Assembly (NCBI GenBank): GCA_000469685.2
Contig: LS997564.1
Coordinates: 12,502,091-12,566,090 of the forward strand
Reading direction: 5' to 3'
Source: Haemonchus contortus
Taxonomy: Eukaryota > Nematoda > Chromadorea > Rhabditida > Trichostrongylidae
DNA length: 64,000 bases
In this document: positions 11,961-24,519 of the stretch, one piece after another
How positions within the stretch are numbered: position 1 is the first letter of the stretch
Layout of the letters: each line of letters begins with the position of its first letter
The notes under the pieces: generated by a model
Databases searched by the model: none
What the model saw: the letters and a program-made list of their open reading frames with translations, nothing else
What the model was told of the DNA's origin: nothing
Position numbers and translations under genes: made by a program

Positions 11961-13250
11961 TTTGCATCGTGGAATGTGTCTTTAAAATAATCGATGAATA
12001 TTTGAAGTACTTAAAAAATTCGCAGTCATTTAGTTGCCCGACCTAATGGTAAGGGCCATAGAATAGGCGCATACAGTCGCAAGAAAAATACATTTCTCGT
12101 AATGTATTATGGACCATCTTTGATGTCTGCCTATAAATAGAAAGGAATATTTGAAATAAAACAACTCTAAGTAACCGCAATAGTGGAATAAGAATAAAAA
12201 TTAATTATTATAGATAGGAATAAGTGGGAATAGTGAAAATGGGGAACAAATGGTATATTAATCGCAAAGATATTTTGTTTGCATGTAAAATGAGTCGTTT
12301 CAATGGTATAAGCCTGTATCGGCCTTGTAGGACTTTTTGGACACCTAACTTACTACTAAAATACCAGGCACAAAACATAAATACATACGCAAAGTACAAG
12401 TGCAGTATGGGCCTCTTGGTGGTTCGGTAAACAAGTAACTATCAATTATAGTTGACATTTTAAATGCCATTTGGGCTAATTTTTTTCCACGAAACGAAAA
12501 TTTATGCTAAGCCTCTGGGAGAATTTGATGCATAACTAATTAGCTCAACTGGTGCAATGATACTGACTTTTCTAAGGAGTTGAGCTTATCTTCTCGGCTA
12601 CTTATCTACTTAATTATTTAATCATTTACTTATTTGTTGATATTATTTATTTATCCAATCACAACGCTCGAAGGGGTCCATAATGAAATGTCTCAAACAA
12701 CACTACTACAAAACAAGTCCAAAAACCACGCAGTTCTCAATTCTGGCTCAAAATAGAATCCATGAAAAAACATTTATTTAGTCTCCAAGTAGTATTTATA
12801 TATTTATTTGCTGTAATCTGACTCTTGGATGCCTACGGCATTCAACGTTGATTGGGTGGAATGAAGCAGAACCGAATCAGAGAAACTCCGTCAGCGCTTG
12901 ACGTCATCAAGTCTTTCTATGGCACAGGAATTGTTCGGCCAAATGAGCTCAGAAGCTTCAATCTGACTTCTTTTACTCCTCAGGGCCTGTCAAAGACTTC
13001 TGATTCTGATTTGGAAGTGCATTTCTTGATTAGTTGTGTTGATTCTTTTTCCTCGATCCTCCTCGACGCTGGAGTAGATCTGTTCTGAGAGGGTGTGCAT
13101 TAAATCATCGGTGAAAGGCTAGCCAATAGGGCTAATCATTAATCATTGTTTTTTATCTATCGATAATGACTGGATAATGTCTTTGGCATTTATCAATGCC
13201 TTCTCTTAAGGAAGTACTCCGCATTCGCCTTCCAGTCAATATGGTAGCAG
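11961..13250. other. AT-rich DNA without supported features
   Basis: Contains T/A-rich low-complexity stretches (around 12600-12660 and 12770-12810). No splice-bounded frame seen. Confidence 0.5.
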
Positions 13251-13254
13251 CGAT

Positions 13255-13435
13255 TTGAATGCGTATTTGGCCCCTTCGGTGTGCCGTTCAGTACCTTTAT
13301 TCACCTAGACGAGTGCGGTACCAATTATCAGACCACGTAGAGGTTTAAGGCTCAGTTGGTCCGTTCGTCCATCCGGGATTCGAACCGCAAACTACGCGCG
13401 TGTGATAACGCGCCACGTGCCAATTCACCGCTTAT
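13255..13435 (-). repeat. SINE-family copy, reversed, with B-box remnant
   Basis: On the minus strand the head reads through GCGCGTTATCACACGCG to GGTTCGAATCCCGGATGGAC, a perfect pol III B-box core. The body then carries the GGTACCGCACTCGTCTAGG block. Orientation is opposite to most copies. Confidence 0.65.
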
Positions 13436-14198
13436 GCACTACACTTTTTTACCGTGTCGAATTTCACTTTTCATACAGTGCCCAACCGATTCTTGCGGCC
13501 ACCATCATGTTCGAGGAGATCCTGCCTAGTTGCGGTACTAGAAGTTGTGGTGGTAAGGCTGGAACCTCCCAATGAAGCTAGGGGAACTTTAGGGGGGGGG
13601 AAGGGGCGGGGTGAATATTGCTGGAGCACTGAGCACTAGTACTAGCAATGTAATGACGGAAGTTCTGCTTAAGAGAGGTCTTGTATCCCCTATTAATTTG
13701 GCTTGCCTTCAATTGACCTTTGACAAACTTCACGGTAAATCTCTGAACCGCTACTTTCTTATTTTAATTCTATTTATATTTTTTCACTTTTAAACCCCCT
13801 TTACCCATTAGTGCCTTTGACCACTTTGACCATATCCAAGAAGAGAAGTTAGGGAGCCTTCTCATTAAGTCTAGAACCAACTCCTTTTCTCATTTTTTCA
13901 TTTTTTTTTTGAATTTCTTCCCCATCTTCTTCGATTCTTTTCTTTGATTTTTGCCTGGGTGAGCAATTGACCAGAATACAAACCAGCAAAAAGCTACAAA
14001 ATCGAGCTTGCATGTACATTCATAGTAGTGACTTCTGTTCGACTCAATTTGTCCGGACCGCTAACAAGTTGATCTCGTAGTTCTCCTTGAAATCGCTCTC
14101 TCGGGAGCTATTTTCGCTGAACAATCAAGCGTCCAAAGATAAACAGGAAGGCTTAAGAATACCTTTTGAAAAGGTTTGAAATGCTCTCCAAATTGGTA

Positions 14199-14254
14199 GC
14201 ACTACTTTGCAACGAACCCTCTGTTTGCACTACTTTGCAACGAACCCTCTGTTT
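14199..14254. repeat. Perfect 2 x 28 bp tandem duplication
   Basis: The 28-nt unit starting GCACTACTTTGCAACGAACC occurs at 14199-14226 and immediately again at 14227-14254 without mismatch, indicating a recent slippage duplication. Confidence 0.9.
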
Positions 14255-17200
14255 TACTTTATGGTTGAGCTTTGAGCCCCTATAGGTCATTTGATTACTA
14301 CGCTCAATCCCACGCTTGAATAGTCTGGCTCTTGTTTTGGGGCAAACGTATTGGAAGCCTTGGGCTCTGGTCGTTCTATGGACTGAACTCGGGCTCAAAC
14401 GCTGCTCGGAATCTAGTTGGGATTCTGATACTCGGCGCTTCCCGGAAGGTTGGATTAATACGATTACTTTATTCGGTCCACTTTATCAAAGAGATTTTTC
14501 GGCGTTTGATTGAATGTTGCCTGAAAGATCACAGGAAACGAAATTCCTCTTATATTCAGTGTTTTTTCTGGTGACTGTTCTGCGTCAGATCGCTCTTCGT
14601 TTCATCTAGACAATAGCGTTAGATTTTTCCAATGTTCTAGGGCCTAATATATTTTTTTTATTAAGTGTTCTTAAAAACGATAAATTAGTTGATGAAGGTA
14701 ACATTCCCAATCCCCGATTAGTGCAGTTAGTTTTACAAAGTATCGCTTCAATCCAGAAGTCTATAACATCTCTCGCTGAGATTTCTAGAAGCAAAAAACA
14801 GTCTAAACTGAAGCCACATGTTCCGTAGGATTAGGAAGCCCTGCGATTTAATAAAAAGGTGTTCCAGTTCATTCAAGGCCCTGCACTGTGTGCTTGTCTG
14901 TGAGTAGATGATCGGCAGAACCCCTTTTCCTCATGTTTTTGCTTTTACATGATTGATCTGACCAAATTCTAGCTGGATAATGCTGCCCTGAACAATTAAT
15001 CTGTTATCTGCTCTATGTATTTATAGTTACCACGGTCACACGCAATTGGCTTCCTCAGGTCACATCTTCTCTCCTTCTTCTCACAAACTTCTTTCCAATA
15101 TAAATTCAGTGCTTATGAGAGCTTTCCAGGTTTCCAGCCTCTGTGAAGCCAGTTTTACAGGGAGGGGAAAAGTGGTATCATTCAATGGATAAAGTATTGA
15201 GGTCTTCGACATTAGTTAATTGAAGGGATGTGGTTCCGCATTTGATGTTTGTTCGAAATGAAAAGTAATTTTTGAAAAGTACCTGGCCTATGCAATAACT
15301 TGAGAAGTCCAGCCAATGTAGAAAAAGTGTTTTAATCTTCCCGCATGAATTGGGTACCGAATAGACAGCTCGTGCACAAATGCTGACTAAATTTTTGCCA
15401 AGTTTTTTTCTATGGGTGCTCTCATATCCGTTGAATCGTTTCGTTTCCGGTCATAATCATGTTGTTGATGTTTATTGATGAAGCAATAATGAAGAGCGAT
15501 GCCGCGTCAGGTGGCATTCGTGCTTCAGTCCTAATCCTCTATAAGGAACAGAAATGCGAGGCTATTGCTCCACAAGCTTCTTAGTGCTTTCTAACTGCGA
15601 TATCTCGGATGTTCGCTGGTCATTTCCTCTACAGCTTTTCGTGTAATCCAATTCAAAAGTATCGAAAATGGCCAAGTCAAGGTGCAGCCAAGAGTGAGTT
15701 TTGAGCTGATAACCCAACTCTTGCAGTATCTTCATAGCTCTTCTTGTCGAGCTATCGGGTAATATTTCCCTCATACTGTTTGCCCTGATCCAGCTATCCA
15801 CCGTGGACTTGCTCGCAAACCTACAATAACTGATTTTCGCTATTTATGTATGTTTCCTTGGAAGCAGCTAAATGCTTAATTATTTCGTTATTGTTTCGTG
15901 AATTATTATTATCTAACGTTTGACAGCTTGAAAGAAATTGTAGGTCATTTGATCAGATTGGGAAAACGGTGATCATGCATTAATTGAGTAATATTAACAG
16001 TATAAGTAACATGTGGTTGAACCCTGGACCTCCCGTTTCGATTTTACAAGTATTACTTCAAGATACAGGCTTTTCCCATTTAAAAACGGCCTGGGACGGT
16101 AAATTTACACAATGGCACGCGGTGGTTTCTGGTTTGCTGGGAGTTTCTAGTCTGCCAAGTGATTCCGGAAAGAAGTCAACGATCAAAGACGGAAACTCTA
16201 CACGAGTCAGATGCCTCGCAGTTGGTGGCTTGGGAGAAAAGTGCTAAAAGAGCGCTTTCACCCGGACAAACACGCTTTCCGGTAAATGCACAGGAAAATG
16301 TGCTGAAATCGGAGCCACCTTAAGGTGACACAAAGCCTCCTTTGCTTGGGACAATGACGGCGACTTGTTTGGTGTATGGATGGTGTCCTGGAAGCCAGTC
16401 TGATGTGTTTCGCTGACTAATCGAGGTTGAACCCTTTCATCTTCCCCTTCAAGTCCAAGGCTAATTCTAATCTTTCCTTTTTGCTTTGAATTCGAATAGT
16501 TCTCTACCGCCGTTCAAACCTTTTTGTATGACCTCTCTTTGACATTTTTGTTCAAGTGTATACAATAGTGTTTAAATTATCAAAAACGTGGAAAATAATT
16601 GATGTCAAATTCATAGAAATAGTATGAAGAGCAGTGGAAGAGCTTGTGAATGATTCAGCCAGATAACAGTGAACTTGTCTGAACAGCCTTTTGAATTTTG
16701 GAACGATTTTTGAGTTTTTGAACGAAGTCCTATGGCACCTGCAAATTTGAAGTAGCGATTTTTTTAGTTTGAAAAAAATCAATGGAGGACAGAAAGAAAC
16801 ATGTCCGTGAAAAGCGAAGAGAGAAGCCCCATTCCCGCGTGCATTCTACTAATTAAGCGAAAATAGCCCAGTTGAGAAAGGCAACTACCATCTAAGCCAC
16901 TCGGCAGATCGGACCCTGGCCAGATCAGTCATGCCATTTACCCCATTAGATAATCTTTTTGAATCAATGGAATGTTTAGCACAAGAATTACCGAATAAAG
17001 GTTCGGATATGTCATTTTTGTAAGCAATCATAGAATCATGATGAATTGTCAATAAACGAGGCCTTGAAATCAAATGAATTGATCAACTCAAAGGGTTTCG
17101 AACTGTAAATCCATATTGTATTATTTTTCTTTTTGAGATTCTTTATGAACAATGTGAAATAACCTTTCTCACTATACCATTAGTCACCTGGCTTGAAGGG

Positions 17201-17465
17201 CACTAGCACAACACAGAGTCGCAGAGCCCTTCAGATGCGTACGCGGTTATAGAACGACTTTCATACCTGGGTAGGGAAAAAAAACAGTATTATTATTTTT
17301 TTGGACAGGTTCTGCATCAATTGGCAAGATTCTTAGACGATAAACTTCAGCTCACTTCGGTTCTGAATAGAAAATTTGATCCACTCATCATGCTTACTGA
17401 AAAGCTGCCTTAGACGGGTTCATTAGTTGGAGGCTTGAAGGCCAACCGCGTCTTCAGTAACTCCA
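14255..17465. other. No gene supported
   Basis: Frames at 14316-14574 (+), 15562-15801 (-), 15984-16247 (+) and 16552-16782 (-) are open for 60-87 codons but have no paired splice sites or motifs. Confidence 0.45.
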
Positions 17466-17469
17466 GCTC

Positions 17470-17626
17470 CTATTAAGCGTTGTCAGACCAATTTGGGAGG
17501 ATAAAAACACTGAATGGTGAGTAGTCTGGCGCTTCAAGTCATTGTATAAGCCTTGAAGACTTTTGAAACACCGCTACGATTCTGAACGGAGGTCGAGTGT
17601 GGGGGCACAAACCTCAGACTGGATTG
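17470..17626 (+). repeat. SINE-family copy lacking head
   Basis: Contains ATTTGGGAGGATAAAAACAC, CAAGTCATTGTATAAGCC and the tail GATTCTGAACGGAGGTCGAG followed by GGGGGCAC, all in family order. Confidence 0.65.
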
Positions 17627-18509
17627 ATTTACGATAGAGACTTTATTTTTCTCTGGCTGTATCAATATTGTTTCTTCTACATGATCAGGCATAGTACATC
17701 TACCGATTCCAGAAAAGCAAAGTAATAACTAGTAATTGCTTTATTGAATTACAAAAACAATCTTAGTAATATTGGTAATAGGAAAATAAGAAAGTGACTT
17801 ATTACGCCTCTCCATCCTACGAACGAACGGTATCAGTCATCACCTGAGGCTCTTCAGTTCGGTCTAACCCAGCAACTACATACTTGCATTACAACATCAC
17901 TACTCCAATTCTTGGGTGAAAATGCACCTTTTTATCAAGTTACTCCCTCCCCTAATAAGAGTTAAACGAAGAAAGGGAAAAAGGATATCACTTTGATTTG
18001 CTCAAGGAGTATCACAAAAAGGCGGGAAGGTGGCCGGGACCCACAAGATACTTCATAGAAAGAGAGGAACTATCATCTGTTTACATGCTCGCTTTTTTGT
18101 AGTTTAACTCATTTTCCATTTCTTTTCCTTCTTTGGCAGTAAACCAAGCTTTTTTCTTTTCTTTTCAAATTTTTTTCCCTACCGGCGGTAGAGTATGAAA
18201 TTTTACCAAGCTATTTTTCGAAAGTCCTAATCCCAATCCTAAACATCATAGTAACTCAAACGTATCAATGCCTTTGAGTTTGGCCATGACATCGTCTGAA
18301 AAGTGTCCGCTTGAGTTCTCACTTGGTTTTGCCTAGAATATCTTCAGGTACACCAAGGTCATGTTCCACCGGAACGATTCCTTTCCCATCCATCCAGTGA
18401 TTCTGATTTTTTAAGACATCCTCTTTTCCATATCTGTAACTTCTGGAAACTGGCTCAATACTGAAATTTTGAACATTTCATTTCGATAAAAATGAACCGT
18501 CCACTCCTC

Positions 18510-19010
18510 AAAGGCACAGTTCACGATAACTTTGAGGTACCCTTTTTTATTCTAAAAGTGGAGGTATAGGTTGGTAATAGTTCGTTGGTAGTGAAGAAAG
18601 CGAGAGAATCCGTGGATTTTGAGAAAAATATGGCTCCTCAAAGTGGGGAAAATAGTGGTTGGACGAGATTGCTATGACAGAAGTAAAATGGAAGGGGTAT
18701 TCGGACGAGATTTCAGTTATTGCACTTGCACAAAGAGCTAACTACATCAAGCCAGAATTGTCTTTCACTGTCGCTATGGGCCATGGCAGTTTGATCGAAA
18801 TTATTACATGGGTTCCATTGTGATCGGTGCAGCCTCTACAATGCCGGTGAAACTCGTCCAAGGATACACACGGGCCAATCATTGAGCCTCTATACCTCCC
18901 TAACTAGGCCGTTTTCCGACCCAATAGTGCCAGATATGGTAAAGGTGGGGGCCTCATGTTTATCCTGTGGGGGAATCTCAGAAGCCATTTTCATCGTGAA
19001 TTGTGCCTTT
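18510..19010 (+). mobile_element. MITE-like element, about 500 bp, terminal inverted repeats
   Basis: Left end AAAGGCACAGTTCACGATAA (18510-18529). The right end (18993-19010), reverse-complemented, is AAAGGCACAATTCACGAT, one mismatch over 18 bp. The interior is non-coding and is shared, in reverse orientation, with 24520-25025. This is the signature of a non-autonomous DNA transposon. No clear target-site duplication, so the superfamily is not assigned. Confidence 0.8.
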
Positions 19011-20061
19011 AAGCAACTCTTCTTATTTTGATCGGTCTCTTCTAAATCAAAAGAACAACTGGTTAAACAACAGGCATTATAAGCTTGCACCTGCACGGTT
19101 CAGCGCCAAACCAGTTCTCTGCACATTGCACATCTCCATATTTCACGTGTGATTGCTTGCAGGCTGTACCAGATATGCTGTGAAGAAGGTAAAGATAAGC
19201 GGGAGCTGGCTAGTGTGAAGGGTAAAGCATGGTGCCTGCAGAGCCTAGGTACGGGTTGGAGCCCTGTTCGAGGCTATGTGTCTCGCCCATGAAACGTCGT
19301 CCATTTGGGACTACGATTGGGTTTGCTAAGACGTCATTTTTTTCCTGACTCCTTGACAAATACGACCATGGGATTTATTACGGTTAATCGAATCACTGCG
19401 ATCTCATTCGCCTAGGGCTGCAGCTAACAACAATCTACTTCGCGTTACTTTCTGAGTAACCAGGTGGTGGCCTAGATTCGGTGGGAAAGAAGCTGTAGGC
19501 CGCCGATGAAGGCTTTGTTTACTAGTTTTTTTTATACTTTCCCCTTTTGTTTTAGACTGTTTCGCTGTTAAATGTCAACAGCTTTCTTTAGGCACAGTTC
19601 ATTCAGTCTGGAACTTATTCTGCAGAAGTTATCATTGCTTACTTTCATGACTACTTTCAGTTTTCATTAATGAAGATTGACTAAATATGAGGCGATGCTA
19701 AATGCCGTCGCTACCCCTCTCATTGCCCAGAAACTAGATCCTGCACCAAATCCTGCCCACATCACCTGGTTTTTCATCCCATAGCGGTAGATTTCTTGGT
19801 TACACTTGCTGAGGGAGTAGAACACTCGGTGACCAACCCTTGCCTGACCTTCATACTTCATTGTGCCGGCTTAATACCTATTCAGATGCCATGAAGCTTT
19901 CGAATGAAAGTTGGATACGTGGTACAGCGTAGATTGATCATCGTCGAGCTTTCCACTTCAGAAGAGATCTCTTTTTCCTGATGTGCTGACGGCTCTTTTC
20001 ACGAACAAATGCCTACTTAGGAGTGCTACTCTAGAAGTCCCTATGACCGTCTTCCGTGCAG
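19011..20061. other. No gene secured
   Basis: A short GGCACAGTTCATTCAG remnant of the MITE end lies near 19590. The - strand frame at 19667-19861 lacks splice support. Confidence 0.4.
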
Positions 20062-20271
20062 GTCAAGACCGAGATCGATCCAAACAACAGTTCTTGTTCA
20101 TGCGTAGAACATGGAAGTACCATCGAAGGCGAGCTTCACGCACTGAATCAGCAATAAGAACTACTCCGGAATGCTGTCGCACTGCATCGTGCGGTTATGG
20201 AACAAGTGCGTGACCCCGGCCCTTCAGTATGTCGTTTTCGGTTCCATCACTCCAAGGAGTGCTCGCTCTAG
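20062..20271 (+). pseudogene. Interrupted exon-like frame with leucine-zipper character
   Basis: After a GTGCAG acceptor the frame runs VKTEIDPNNSSCS..., includes ELHALNQQ, meets TAA at 20155-20157, and continues ELLRNAVALHRAVMEQVRD up to TAG at 20269. The part after the stop has a heptad-like hydrophobic pattern and faintly recalls the zipper of ATF2-type bZIP proteins (LLRNxVAxL). No basic region was identified. It may be a decayed exon or a misread frame in a real gene that ends at 21783. Confidence 0.2.
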
Positions 20272-21410
20272 TGATAGGCTCGCGCTCGGCGCCGTAGCCG
20301 TACGACAGTCGTGATGATGTAGACGTCAGGTTTGAGCCAAGAAGGTACTTTATGGTTGTTCATGATCACCTGTATCATCTGCATCATCTGCCTTTTCATT
20401 GATCATCAGTTTCCTCGAGCGGGGCTAATTACCCCTTTATTGGTCCCTGCGGCAGGCCAAAGTACTCCAGTATATCGTTTTCGCTCCGGGGGCACAGGGG
20501 ATTGTATTTCTTTGGTCTAGAGCTTTCGTAAAGAGGTCCAACCAGTTGGATGGTGGCCTCTCTTGTGATCATTTGGAGTGTGCATAAATTCCGAACATCG
20601 TCCTTTCCACGGGGCAGCGAATTACGCTGCCTGCAGGCTCATACTGTTTTCGTAGAGCTCAAATTTCTGATGTGTAGGTCAGAGCACGAAAAGATGCAGT
20701 GTCGAAAAGGTGAGATAAAGGTGGAAGGTGGATAGCCAGATGCTCTTTGCCTTCTTCACTACTTCCTCGATATTCTTGACTGCTCCCCAATGTGCGCGTT
20801 TCGTTCCACTCTGCTATGAAGCTGGATCGTTTATCATGTTGACTTCTCGTCCAAGAAACAAATTGTTAGAGCATTCAGGGATGTTCTTTCTGTGTATCAT
20901 GAAGCATGAGTACTGATTTATGTTGCGATTAGAGAAAAAAGCCAAGTGGGGGGCGGGTTCTAAACGATTTGTAACAACAAAAGTTGAAAAAAATATGGGA
21001 TGTAGCTATGTTGGGCGATACTGAGCAAAGCCAGGGACATCGGAGACTATTTATCGAGCGGAACACCTCCTGTGTGGTGGGCTGTGAATAACGGCAAAAG
21101 ACCATCTACGTTTTCCAGCAGTTCAATGGAGATTATGATGTTTTCCTGAGCAAGTAAACTCCTTCAAAAAATGATCGTGCAATTCCGCTGCTTACACAAG
21201 TACACCTCATGTAAACAACCACCTTCAGAAAGCCGATCAGAAGGAATAAGCATGGCGCACTCTATTTCGCTTTCCATGGTTGGAAGTGAAATGACGGTAG
21301 CAGCTTCCCGGTTGGACGTGAAACTGTCATAAATTTGGTCCTATCAACCATAAACTGATCAGTGGAATGTTCGATACCCTGTTTCATCATAGCATTCTTC
21401 TGCTTCCAAG

Positions 21411-21783
21411 CAATCGCTATGTCCGGTATTGGCTATTTATAGCCGTCGTTATGATGTTCTCTATTGTGTCAGCAGCGTGTGTAGCTGATAGCAGCCCCCA
21501 CACGTACATACGAACAGACGAAGACTGAATGCTATGGGAGAAGAGCGATCGATCTATCGGCGGCGCTATCAGAAGCCGCCACGGCCTCGTCGAACTCGAC
21601 GACTTTGCATTCTCGGCCCCGTACTGATTCAGGTTGGACACATTGTATTCCGTTGATCGAGCTACCAGCCAAGAAGTCAGGCTCGTCGTCGTCGTCCTCA
21701 ACCTCATCGCAACCTACGTGGGCTTGCGATTTGCCCCTATCTTCATCAAATCAATACGGATTAGACCACATGGTGGCGCGTAA
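21411..21783 (+). CDS. 3' end of a small membrane protein gene (two exons)
   Basis: Exon 21411-21503 follows the acceptor TTCTTCTGCTTCCAAG and encodes NRYVRYWLFIAVVMMFSIVS and more, a clear transmembrane helix; the intron uses a GTACAT donor and a GTACTGATTCAG acceptor. Exon 21633-21783 encodes LDTLYSVDRATSQEVRLVVV..., a second hydrophobic helix (about VRLVVVVLNLIATYVGLRF), and ends with a basic tail (KSIRIRPHGGA) and TAA. The phases fit (2 nt + 1 nt). The 5' exons probably lie at 20.0-21.4 kb but could not be fixed. A competing serine-rich frame across 21485-21817 is discussed in the findings. Confidence 0.4.
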
Positions 21784-21989
21784 CAGAGCGAAGATCAGCA
21801 CAGAGCATGCCGATCATGTGAGAATCTTATTTTATATTTTTTAAAGAATATTTTATATTATTATGTTTTTATTTCTGCTTTGCCCTTGATTGGTGAAAAG
21901 GTGAAAGCTTCTGCACAATGTTTTTTGGATGGATAAGACTTTCTATTTCAGTCAAAATTGAACTGGTATGCGTAGCCAGCGGTCTAATG

Positions 21990-22815
21990 TTAAAGTATAG
22001 ATGACTTCTACTCCTTCCACTTCAAGGCGATTTTTGGGGTAATTCAATGTTACCGAAGAAAGTGGATCTCTTCCAATTCGGGCATGACCCTATCTGTGGT
22101 TTGATCCAGAGACTACAACTGTTGGTTGCACAATTTTCCATTGCACCACACCTATTTCACTATTATTATATATTTTATATATGTTTTGTACCCTTCTTTC
22201 TATTTTGCTTCCTTAGCGAAAAAGATATTTCTCATCACATGAAACACGTTGGAGCCTAGTACAGTCAGCAGTAAGAAAGGGTTAGTTCGGTGATAATAGG
22301 GATTATACGGATGTGCCAGTGACTTCGAACATTCCACAAGCTCTACTTCCATGAGGGCCAACAAATAAGTTCTAATCTCCTTTCCATACTTGTAGAGTCT
22401 GAATAATCCTTTAAAATGACATCGCCTGCCAAAATCGAATCATTTTCTGTTTGAAGAAGAAACATTGGAACTATTAGTAATGTTCGATGCTGTCTGTATG
22501 CATGGCAGCCTAGTGATGGTATGAGGTTTCGGTTTTCTATACTTGAAATTTTTTCAAATAAGTCTGAAAGGCTGTTTCAAAATCTTGGAGGGGTGGATAT
22601 GGTGGATAGAATTAAAATATACCTATTAACCTAATGTACGTTTATGTGACTGGGATTGATTTTGTCGGTTGCGCATATAGAAGCAGGTTTGCAAACATCC
22701 AAATGCTGAGGCATGCTCTAGAAAAAAGCTCTAAGACTTCCTAGAACTTCTCAAATTATCTTGACTTGATGCTTTTCGAATGTTGTTATATAGCCACAGT
22801 ACGCGTTCCGAAAGT
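21990..22815. other. No gene supported
   Basis: AT-rich sequence with short frames only. Confidence 0.45.
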
Positions 22816-22817
22816 CT

Positions 22818-22990
22818 CACAAGGTTGGCGAGTTATAGATAAAATTTGGCCTCGGGCTAGACCAGAACCCGTACTTGTGCTTACCGGGCACCTCGTGCTA
22901 TCTTTTACACTGCTGAGATACCGTCCCTTCGCGTTCGGGTTCGAGCTCCGTCCGGAGCCAAAGTTTTGCCCATTATTTGCCAACCTTGTG
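22818..22990. mobile_element. Inverted-repeat element with tRNA-like core (copy 1)
   Basis: The left end, CACAAGGTTGGC and then TAAAATTTGGCCTCGG, is mirrored by the right end, which in reverse complement reads CACAAGGTTGGCAAATAATG then GGCAAAACTTTGGCTCCGG. Arms are about 39 bp with a few mismatches. Between them the minus strand resembles a tRNA: CTCAGCAGTGTAAAAGATAG (A-box/D-loop like) and ACGGGTTCTGGTCTAGCCCG (B-box/T-loop like). Open frames here on both strands are by-products. Confidence 0.65.
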
Positions 22991-22994
22991 GAAG

Positions 22995-24515
22995 TTCACA
23001 AATGTTCTGACTTTCTTTATATTTTATTTTTCTTTTCATTATTTAGTCTGGATCATGAACTTTTTTAGATTGTCATTTATGAGTGAAATCCTTCGTTTAG
23101 CGAGCCTCACTGTCATATTACCATTCCAATATAAATCCTAAGTGAAGCAAATGAAGAGAATTTTGAGAAACTCAAAACTCTTCATTCAGTTTTGCTTTGT
23201 TTTTGGTATGTTTATGGAGTTTCCAGGAACATTCAAGAAAGTTCTGTGCCGCTGATCATCCCGACGCGCTCTTCCATTCCATTGCTTTGATGATTCCTAG
23301 TAGAACACGAGAGCGTGGCCCACTCCTGTGCCTTACATCTCCAACTTCTTAGCCCTTCATGCCACTTGGCTCTAAAAGGTCTAGTTAGGAGATCTAGCTG
23401 TTTCAAAGGGTATTCTGGAATCTCTGGCCGCTTTTAAATAGGAGTAGCTTCAAAACTCGATATAGTGGACCGATCAAAGCTCGGAGTTCTCCCCAGCATT
23501 TTAAAAGCTACAGCTTCACGTGGTGCACTCTTCACGTTACACGCACCGGTTTATGACAGCTCAAATATCCTAAAGGGCATGTTAACGAGTCACAAACTTT
23601 CAAACAACAGGTCGACCTTTCAGACGGGAGAAAATAGTGAACTATTTCGTTCCCGGGGGATTCCCAAAAAATTGGCAACTATAATTCATTTATAGACGTG
23701 GTCTGCCTCTAAAAACAAAAGCCTAACCGCCGTCTTCAGCCCTAGAGGCTTCGACAGCGTTTTTCCCTCTAAGGCTCGGATATCGGAACATGCATAAAAC
23801 AGAAACAGAAAGGATCCAATTTGGAAGTCAGTCTCATCAGCTGCAGATGTTTTCCACATGTTTGTCATGCATTAGTTGTTGCTGTTGCCTCTACTAGACT
23901 TATTTGGTATGCGTATGTTTTTCAGGAGCTTTGCTGGGGGATAGAATTCTCTTTCTCTTTGCGGCTCAGCAGTGCCCAGCCTCCCACTTGGTGATCAGTT
24001 TCACCCCACCCCCGAAAAAACTCCCAATTCTGAATAGAAGGCGTAAATGCGCCCCGAAGATCTTTGTATAGGGCGCTAACTAAGTAAGCTGGCTTATCTG
24101 GTTGACTGGCGTTTTCCGCCGCTAACTAGAGACTTTGTGCTCGCCCACTTTTTGACGCTTCACCCATCGCCATGCAAACCCATGACCTTTTGTTCAGTTA
24201 GCATGGGGTTGCTTTCCCGAATTTGCTTCTGCTTGAACGATTTCAGGGTGGATCCTTCTTGTTTGTATCTCACACTATTCAATTTGTACTCAATATGCAC
24301 TCCTCCCATATCACCTCTTCACGCTTTCCACTGAGTCTTCCCATTTTCTCATGAAATGATAAAATTAATCTGTGGAACTTTTATTTCTCCAACTTTGAAG
24401 GAAGAACTTGTTTTCCATTACCTCGTCGAACATGAAGCTTTAGGTAATTGAAAAAATGACGGAATGAGTGTAGAGAAGGAAAAAGTGTGTTAGTTTTTGA
24501 CAGTCATTGATTCTG
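22995..24515. other. No gene supported
   Basis: Frames at 23465-23695 (+), 23686-23868 (-) and 24137-24334 (+) have no splice partners. TTCTGAATAGAAGGCGTAAATG near 24030 resembles a SINE tail fragment. Confidence 0.4.
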
Positions 24516-24519
24516 CTTT

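Noticed and set aside
22766..23068. 100-codon + frame and 65-codon - frame
   Set aside because: Both coincide with the inverted-repeat element at 22818-22990 and are open by chance.
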